NCBI GenBank assembly: GCA_019418195.1
Contig: DYCJ01000043.1
Location: forward strand, 4,667-15,071
Source of the DNA: Clostridiales bacterium
Lineage (GTDB): Bacteria > Bacillota > Clostridia > Lachnospirales > Lachnospiraceae
Length of the DNA stretch: 10,405 bases
Direction: 5' to 3'
The position numbers and the translations under genes were made by a program. A model generated the notes under the pieces. It ran no database searches. It saw only the letters and a program-made list of their open reading frames with translations, and was not told where the DNA came from. Numbering within the stretch: position 1 is the stretch's first letter; each line of letters begins with the position of its first letter. Below are positions 6,798 through 10,405 of the stretch, piece after piece.

Positions 6798-6818
6798 GAC
6801 GTAATTTTTACCGATATT
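6771..6818. promoter_or_regulatory. 14-bp inverted repeat, candidate LacI-family (sucrose repressor) operator pair
   Basis: AATATCGGTAAAAA (6771-6784) is repeated exactly in inverse as TTTTTACCGATATT (6805-6818) with a 20-base spacer. Each arm contains a near-palindromic TATCGGTA with central CG, the step into which LacI-family hinge helices insert. The arms flank and overlap the permease promoter: one covers the -10 edge, the other lies upstream of the -35. Two dimers, or one tetramer making a small loop, could bind. An RNA hairpin is less likely because the right arm lies upstream of the start of transcription. Confidence 0.6.
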
Positions 6819-6863
6819 TGCAAATCATTTTTGTGCATTTTGCACTTATTCGCGTTTCATATA

Positions 6864-6877
6864 CGAAATCGATATCT
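6864..6877. promoter_or_regulatory. Second cre-like site
   Basis: CGAAATCGATATCT matches TGWAANCGNTNWCA except for its first and last bases and shares the core GAAATCGAT with the perfect cre at 6741-6754. It lies about 100 bases upstream of the expected permease start and 36 bases past the repressor gene stop. It could be an auxiliary CcpA site or a weaker repressor site. Confidence 0.4.
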
Positions 6878-6912
6878 CATTCCCATAACGCGACACATTA
6901 TATTCTGCAGCC

Positions 6913-7983
6913 TCATCTTTCCCATTCAGCTTTCGGCTCTTCCAGCCTGAAGCCCAGCTTCATCTCTATAGGAATCTTCTCTCCCCGCTCGATCACATCG
7001 AGAAGGAGCTCCGCTCCCCGGATCCCGCTCGTCTTGTATCCGAAGTGAACGGTAGGGATTCCTCCTGTCACAGCTTTTAGGAACTGGTTATCTCCGAATC
7101 CGGTCACCCGGATTCCTGAATGATTCAGGATGTACTGCATCCTTGTGCCCGAATCAGCCACGGTGTGCGGTATATTCTGTCTGTTGTATGCAAGTATCGC
7201 TTCGATGGCGCCGGCCGCGATTGTGTCAGTCGCACACGATATAATACTGATGTTCCTCTTCTCTTCCAGCAGTCCGAGCGCGGCATGATAACCTGAATCC
7301 ATAGTAAATTCCGCCGTCCTGACGTAATCCGGATCCAGCATGATGCCCTCAGACTTCAGCCCCGAACGGAACCCTTCCTCGCGGGATACACCGACCGCCT
7401 TGTCTTCCTTTGTCACTCCGATATAAGCGATTTTCCCACTGAGGCCGCCGGCTTCTCCCTGCGTCTTTTTCAGTTGGACCGCCACCAGTTTCCCCATAGC
7501 TTTTCCTGCATCGTAATCATCGTGATAAATACAGTTTGCATACTTCGTATACTGTCCCACCACCACGACAGGGGCTTTCGAATCTTTCAGAAATTTCCTG
7601 TGCGCTGATGTTATGACAGTCCCGATCAGGATGATCCCGTCCACCGGATAATTCTCAAACAGCTTCAGGTATGTAATTTCCTTATCCGGGTCATTGTCCG
7701 TACTGGCAAGCAGCATCTGATATCCCCGCCTCGAAAGCACCTGCTCGATACCGGCCGTGACACGGCTTATCGACTCCGAATTGATCTTCGGCACTACGAC
7801 ACCTACAAGACATGCTTTCTTCGTACGCAGGATCCTCGCCTGCGCCGATGGCTGATATCCGGTCTCTTCGATCACTTTCCGGATCTGTTCTTTTTTTTCT
7901 TCGCTGACATATCCCCCGTTTAAATATCTTGAAACAGCAGCGCTCGATACTCCGGCCAGCTGCGCGATCTCCTTGATCGTCAT
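6913..7983 (-). CDS. scrR: LacI-family transcriptional repressor of the sucrose operon
   Basis: A 356-residue LacI/GalR protein. The N-terminal helix-turn-helix is TIKEIAQLAGVSSAAVSRYLN (2-22), followed by the hinge GYQPSAQARILRTK (about 43-56) and a periplasmic-binding-protein-like sensor domain from about 60 to the end. The start is set at ATG 7983: AGGAGG sits 8 bases upstream and it gives the usual LacI N-terminus. An upstream ATG at 8061 would add 26 unsupported residues and overlap the preceding gene. It lies directly upstream of the permease on the same strand with a regulatory gap between them, so it most likely represses permease and hydrolase in the absence of a sucrose-derived inducer and may control itself. 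No terminator is visible after it, so read-through is possible. Family is certain; sucrose specificity is from context. Confidence 0.9.
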   Translation of the reverse strand: MTIKEIAQLAGVSSAAVSRYLNGGYVSEEKKEQIRKVIEETGYQPSAQARILRTKKACLVGVVVPKINSESISRVTAGIEQVLSRRGYQMLLASTDNDPDKEITYLKLFENYPVDGIILIGTVITSAHRKFLKDSKAPVVVVGQYTKYANCIYHDDYDAGKAMGKLVAVQLKKTQGEAGGLSGKIAYIGVTKEDKAVGVSREEGFRSGLKSEGIMLDPDYVRTAEFTMDSGYHAALGLLEEKRNISIISCATDTIAAGAIEAILAYNRQNIPHTVADSGTRMQYILNHSGIRVTGFGDNQFLKAVTGGIPTVHFGYKTSGIRGAELLLDVIERGEKIPIEMKLGFRLEEPKAEWER

Positions 7984-8029
7984 GACAATTTCCTCCTGCA
8001 AAATGATCCCGGGTCCAAAAGACCGCTTA

Positions 8030-8045
8030 TGATATATTTGTATCA
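8030..8045. promoter_or_regulatory. Short inverted repeat upstream of the repressor gene
   Basis: TGATA (8030-8034) and TATCA (8041-8045) form a perfect 5-bp inverted repeat with a 6-base AT-rich centre, in the 64-base gap between the rubredoxin-GltB stop and the repressor start. It does not match the CG-centred sites before the permease. No well-spaced promoter is evident in this gap, so the repressor may be transcribed from upstream. Function unknown. Confidence 0.25.
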
Positions 8046-8047
8046 GG

Positions 8048-9436
8048 TCATGCGTGTTCAATATCTGTATACTCGCTGATCTCCCGGCTTACCGTACACA
8101 GATCGTCCACTGAAAGATCATGAAGATCCTCATGGCCTGTAATCCTTGCGAACATTTTCAGTTCCTCAAGTGAGACGTTCAGAAAGTTCGCCACTCTGGC
8201 AGCCGCCGCATCCTCATGGAGACGGGACCTCAGCTCTTCATCCTGTGTTGCGATTCCCATAGGACACATCCCCGTGCCGCAGATCTTATACTGCTGACAT
8301 GCCATGGCGATCAGCGCTGCGGATGCCACTGCTACCGCGTCTGCTCCCATGGCAATGGCTTTTGCAAAATCTGACGATACCCTTAATCCGCCTGTTATGA
8401 TCAGGCTGATATCCGAGCCGATGCTGTCCAGATATTTTCTTGCCCTGTGAAGCGCATAAATAGTGGGGACACTGGAAGAGTCACGAAGAAGCTTCGGGGA
8501 TGATCCCGTTGCGCCTCCACGGCCGTCTATTGTAATGAAATCCGGTTCTGCATAGACACAGAATTCCAGGTCCCTCTCGATATGTCCCGCTGCGATCTTC
8601 ACTCCGATCGGACGCCCTTCCGACGCGTACCGAAGCTGTGTGATCAGATTTTTCAGGTCATCCTTCGTATTGATACCGGGGAATCTGGATGGCGCGATGA
8701 TATCCTTCCCCATCGGTTTATTTCTCACTTCACTGATCTCGCGGGTCACTTTTTCTCCCGGAAGATGACCGCCCATTCCGGGTTTTGTCCCCTGGCCTAT
8801 CTTGATCTCTACAGCATCTGCATTTCTCAGATTCTCCGGCGTCACGCTGTAGAGATTACCCACATACTCAAATATGTATTTATCCGCAGCCTGCATCTCT
8901 TCCGGAAGTATCCCGCCCTCGCCGGAACACATGGCGCTGTGTGCCAGGGCAGAACCTTTTGCCAGTGATATCTTAGCCTCTCTGGAAAGCGCTCCGAACG
9001 ACATGTGGGATATATATACCGGATTTTCAAGGATCAGCGGTTTCTCCGCATGCTTTCCGATCACTGTGGTCGTCCTCACCGGAGCATCCTCATCGAGGGG
9101 CATGGGGTCGAGCTGGGCTCCCAGGATCAGGATATCATCCCATGACGGCATGGACAGCTCCGTCCCCATGGACGCCGAAATACTCTTCCCTGTGACCGCC
9201 ATTTCATGGATTTCTTTCATATACCTGCAGGAATCATCCTGACGCGCGAACTCTTTCGGATAATCCAGCTTCAGTTCCTTTTTCTTCGGTGGTTCTGTTC
9301 CATAGTCTTCTTCATATACCGTAAATTTATCCGCCGGCTGATGACAGACCGGGCATTCTTTCACCTCTGAAAACGGTGCACCTTCATGCTCCTCATCATA
9401 AATATAGCCGCATACGCTGCATCTGTATTTTGCCAT
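8048..9436 (-). CDS. Rubredoxin-fused glutamate synthase FMN-domain protein (GltB2-like)
   Basis: A 462-residue cytoplasmic redox protein in two parts. Residues 1-46 are a rubredoxin-like iron domain with Cys6, Cys9, Cys28 and Cys31 in two CxxC knuckles; the aromatic residue usual before the second knuckle is absent (SEVKECPVC). Residues about 80-430 are the FMN-binding (alpha/beta)8 barrel of glutamate synthase, with IKIGQGTKPGMGGHLP (211-226) and GRGGATGSSP (305-314). The 3Fe-4S cysteines are in the family spacing C-x5-C-x4-C at Cys380, Cys386 and Cys391, within CGTGMCPMGIATQD. It lacks the N-terminal glutaminase and the C-terminal GXGXG domains of full GltB (about 1500 residues), and no GltD is nearby. 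Such short forms occur in clostridia and archaea; whether they make glutamate from free ammonia or do another reduction is not settled. AGGAGG precedes the ATG at 9436. Confidence 0.9.
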   Translation of the reverse strand: MAKYRCSVCGYIYDEEHEGAPFSEVKECPVCHQPADKFTVYEEDYGTEPPKKKELKLDYPKEFARQDDSCRYMKEIHEMAVTGKSISASMGTELSMPSWDDILILGAQLDPMPLDEDAPVRTTTVIGKHAEKPLILENPVYISHMSFGALSREAKISLAKGSALAHSAMCSGEGGILPEEMQAADKYIFEYVGNLYSVTPENLRNADAVEIKIGQGTKPGMGGHLPGEKVTREISEVRNKPMGKDIIAPSRFPGINTKDDLKNLITQLRYASEGRPIGVKIAAGHIERDLEFCVYAEPDFITIDGRGGATGSSPKLLRDSSSVPTIYALHRARKYLDSIGSDISLIITGGLRVSSDFAKAIAMGADAVAVASAALIAMACQQYKICGTGMCPMGIATQDEELRSRLHEDAAAARVANFLNVSLEELKMFARITGHEDLHDLSVDDLCTVSREISEYTDIEHA

Positions 9437-9480
9437 AACTTTCCTCCTCTCATTTTTAAATACGATCCGTGTTTTCTTAA

Positions 9481-9509
9481 AGTATATAATCGCCGCAAGT
9501 GATTTGCAA
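9481..9509 (-). promoter_or_regulatory. Candidate promoter for the rubredoxin-GltB gene
   Basis: On the minus strand TTGCAA (9509-9504, 4/6) and TATACT (9486-9481, 5/6) are 17 bp apart. The expected start is near 9474, about 38 bases before the gene. The spacer contains one arm of the inverted repeat at 9491-9542, so that repeat may act at the DNA level as well as in RNA. Confidence 0.5.
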
Positions 9510-9542
9510 TGCTTAAATCAGCATCTGCAGCCACTTGCGGCG
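9491..9542. terminator. Long nested hairpin between SGNH and rubredoxin-GltB genes
   Basis: CGCCGCAAGTG (9491-9501) pairs perfectly with CACTTGCGGCG (9532-9542). Inside, TGCAATGC and GCATCTGCA form an 8-bp stem with one bulged C around an 8-base loop. It starts 16 bases after the SGNH stop, so termination of that gene is the simplest role. However, the tract after the stem (ATTATATACTTT on the minus strand) is not a clean U run. An operator overlapping the next promoter is the alternative. Confidence 0.5.
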
Positions 9543-9558
9543 TAATACTGTTCCCATG

Positions 9559-10384
9559 TCAGATTTTTTTCTTTAATTCTTCAAAATATTGTCCCGCCAG
9601 TTCATTCCATTCTTTCCAGTTGTCATCCTTCCTGCGGTCCGGAAGCTGATAATTCTCTTTCAGATATTTTCCTATATACTCTGTCACTTTTCTGGCACCG
9701 TGGATATTCAAATGATCACCTCTGTCATAACTGTCTTTCTTCCAGTCGATGCCGATATCGCGGTGTTTCATATTCAGGTCTACATATGTCAGCCCCTTTT
9801 CTTTTGCATACTCTTCCAGGGCATTGTGCTTTTTATAGTCATAATTCACAGGAGAAGGAGCACTGACCAGCAGAAGTTCCGCACCGTTTTTTTCACACAG
9901 TTTCCTTATCTTCTCCATATAGATCCTCGCGACCTCCGGAATCTCCGTCCTGTCTTTTGTCTCTTTCATATAGTCATCGTCGTTTTCATAAGATTCGACT
10001 TTATCCCTTATCTCAAAGCCTTTGTAACTGCTTTTTAAGCCGCCGGGGCCGTCGAACAGAGCCTTCCATGCGTTGTGATATTTTACCACTGGAAAATGAT
10101 ATGCCAGAGGCTCTGTCAGTGACAACTGCAGATTCTTTAGAAATCCGGGATTGCGGAACATGGTGTTCGTCTCAAAGAGCACCAGTTTAGGAGACTGTGT
10201 CTTAAATGCTGTTTTAATCATATAATACGTCTCCTGTATCCTTTGTGCCGGCTGTCCGCAGTCATATGCCGCGATTCCGGTCTTATCCCACAGATCCATG
10301 GGGGATACCGATGTATAACTCTCGCTGTCTCCGGCAACCAGTACATCGATCGTATTTTTCTTTTCGGCGCTGACCGATGCAAAT
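9559..10384 (-). CDS. SGNH/GDSL hydrolase-like protein, 5' end missing
   Basis: The visible 274 residues look like the SGNH-fold proteins that work with DltB/MBOAT acyltransferases in modifying extracellular polymers (DltD/AlgJ/AlgX-like). Early in the fragment, VLVAGDSESY carries the GDS nucleophile motif. LVLFETNTMF (about 200 bases on) is a later core strand. Near the C-terminus YDRGDHLNIHGARK supplies the catalytic-type His of the DHLN block with Asp residues just before it. A charged C-terminal extension follows (EWNELAGQYFEELKKKI). The real N-terminus, probably with a membrane anchor, lies beyond the contig. The apparent start MCIRDR is translated adapter: genuine codons begin at the TTT just inside 10384. 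A role in O-acetylation of cell wall or surface polysaccharide is inferred from family only, since no acyltransferase gene is in view. Confidence 0.8.
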
Positions 10385-10405
10385 CTGTCTCTTATACACA
10401 TCTGA
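10385..10405. other. Nextera (Tn5) transposase adapter, not genomic
   Basis: CTGTCTCTTATACACATCT (10385-10403) is the exact complement of the Tn5 mosaic end used in Nextera libraries, and the final GA matches the next bases of the read-1 adapter version. It sits at the very end of the contig. It creates the false peptide start MCIRDR on the minus strand, a recognised artefact in predicted proteins. These bases should be trimmed. Confidence 0.97.

Noticed and set aside
6771..6818. Inverted repeat as an antiterminator (RAT/LicT type) or riboswitch leader
   Set aside because: Its right arm lies upstream of the predicted transcription start and the adjacent regulator is a LacI-type DNA-binding protein, not a BglG-type antiterminator. 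No U-run terminator precedes the permease.
8010..8026. Small hairpin GGTC-CAAAA-GACC before the repressor gene
   Set aside because: The stem is only about 4 bp with no U tract, within the range expected by chance.
7984..8061. Upstream ATG at 8061 for the LacI-family repressor
   Set aside because: It would place 26 unusual residues before the canonical N-terminal helix-turn-helix and overlap the previous gene; AGGAGG before the ATG at 7983 decides the start.
1..10405. CRISPR array, prophage, transposon or defence system
   Set aside because: I found no spaced direct repeats, transposase, integrase, terminal inverted repeats or nuclease-like genes. The only transposon-derived sequence is the Tn5 adapter at the contig end.

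Overview
The window looks like a piece of a Lachnospiraceae-type (Bacillota, Clostridia) chromosome. Reasons: mid-GC coding sequence with AT-rich intergenic gaps, strong AGGAGG-type ribosome binding sites, sigma-A-like promoters, a canonical CcpA cre box, and protein families typical of gut clostridia. Genes are dense and no gene-free stretch exceeds about 200 bases. I see no tRNA, rRNA, CRISPR array, transposase or phage gene. The right end is not natural DNA: the last 21 bases are a Nextera (Tn5) sequencing adapter, so the contig was cut there by library chemistry.

Layout. (1) 1-1708, metal homeostasis: the N-terminus of a heavy-metal P-type ATPase or metal chaperone on the minus strand, divergent from a plus-strand pair made of an ArsR/SmtB metalloregulator and an AraC-family regulator. 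A perfect 8-2-8 palindrome sits where the two divergent promoters meet. (2) 1705-3234, minus strand: an exported D-Ala-D-Ala carboxypeptidase with its own promoter, convergent with the AraC gene and sharing a CTAG stop with it. (3) 3329-7983, minus strand: a sucrose locus in the order LacI-family repressor, sucrose PTS IIBCA permease, sucrose-6-phosphate hydrolase, closed by overlapping terminator hairpins. (4) 8048-9436, minus strand: a rubredoxin domain fused to a stand-alone glutamate synthase FMN domain. (5) 9559-10384, minus strand: a 5'-truncated SGNH hydrolase-like protein that runs into the adapter.

How the genes work together. PTS permease and GH32 hydrolase form a complete uptake route: sucrose is phosphorylated on entry and split inside the cell to glucose-6-phosphate and fructose. 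The 192-base gap before the permease holds a promoter, a 14-bp inverted repeat overlapping it (candidate operator of the adjacent repressor) and a perfect cre box just downstream of the expected transcription start (candidate CcpA roadblock). In the metal block, one operator covering both promoters suggests joint control of the pump and its regulators; the role of the AraC protein is the least explained.

Most of the window is recognisable biology and I do not see a wholly new system. The best leads are the ArsR-AraC-metal pump module, the rubredoxin-GltB fusion without glutaminase or GltD partners, and the compact sucrose control region.
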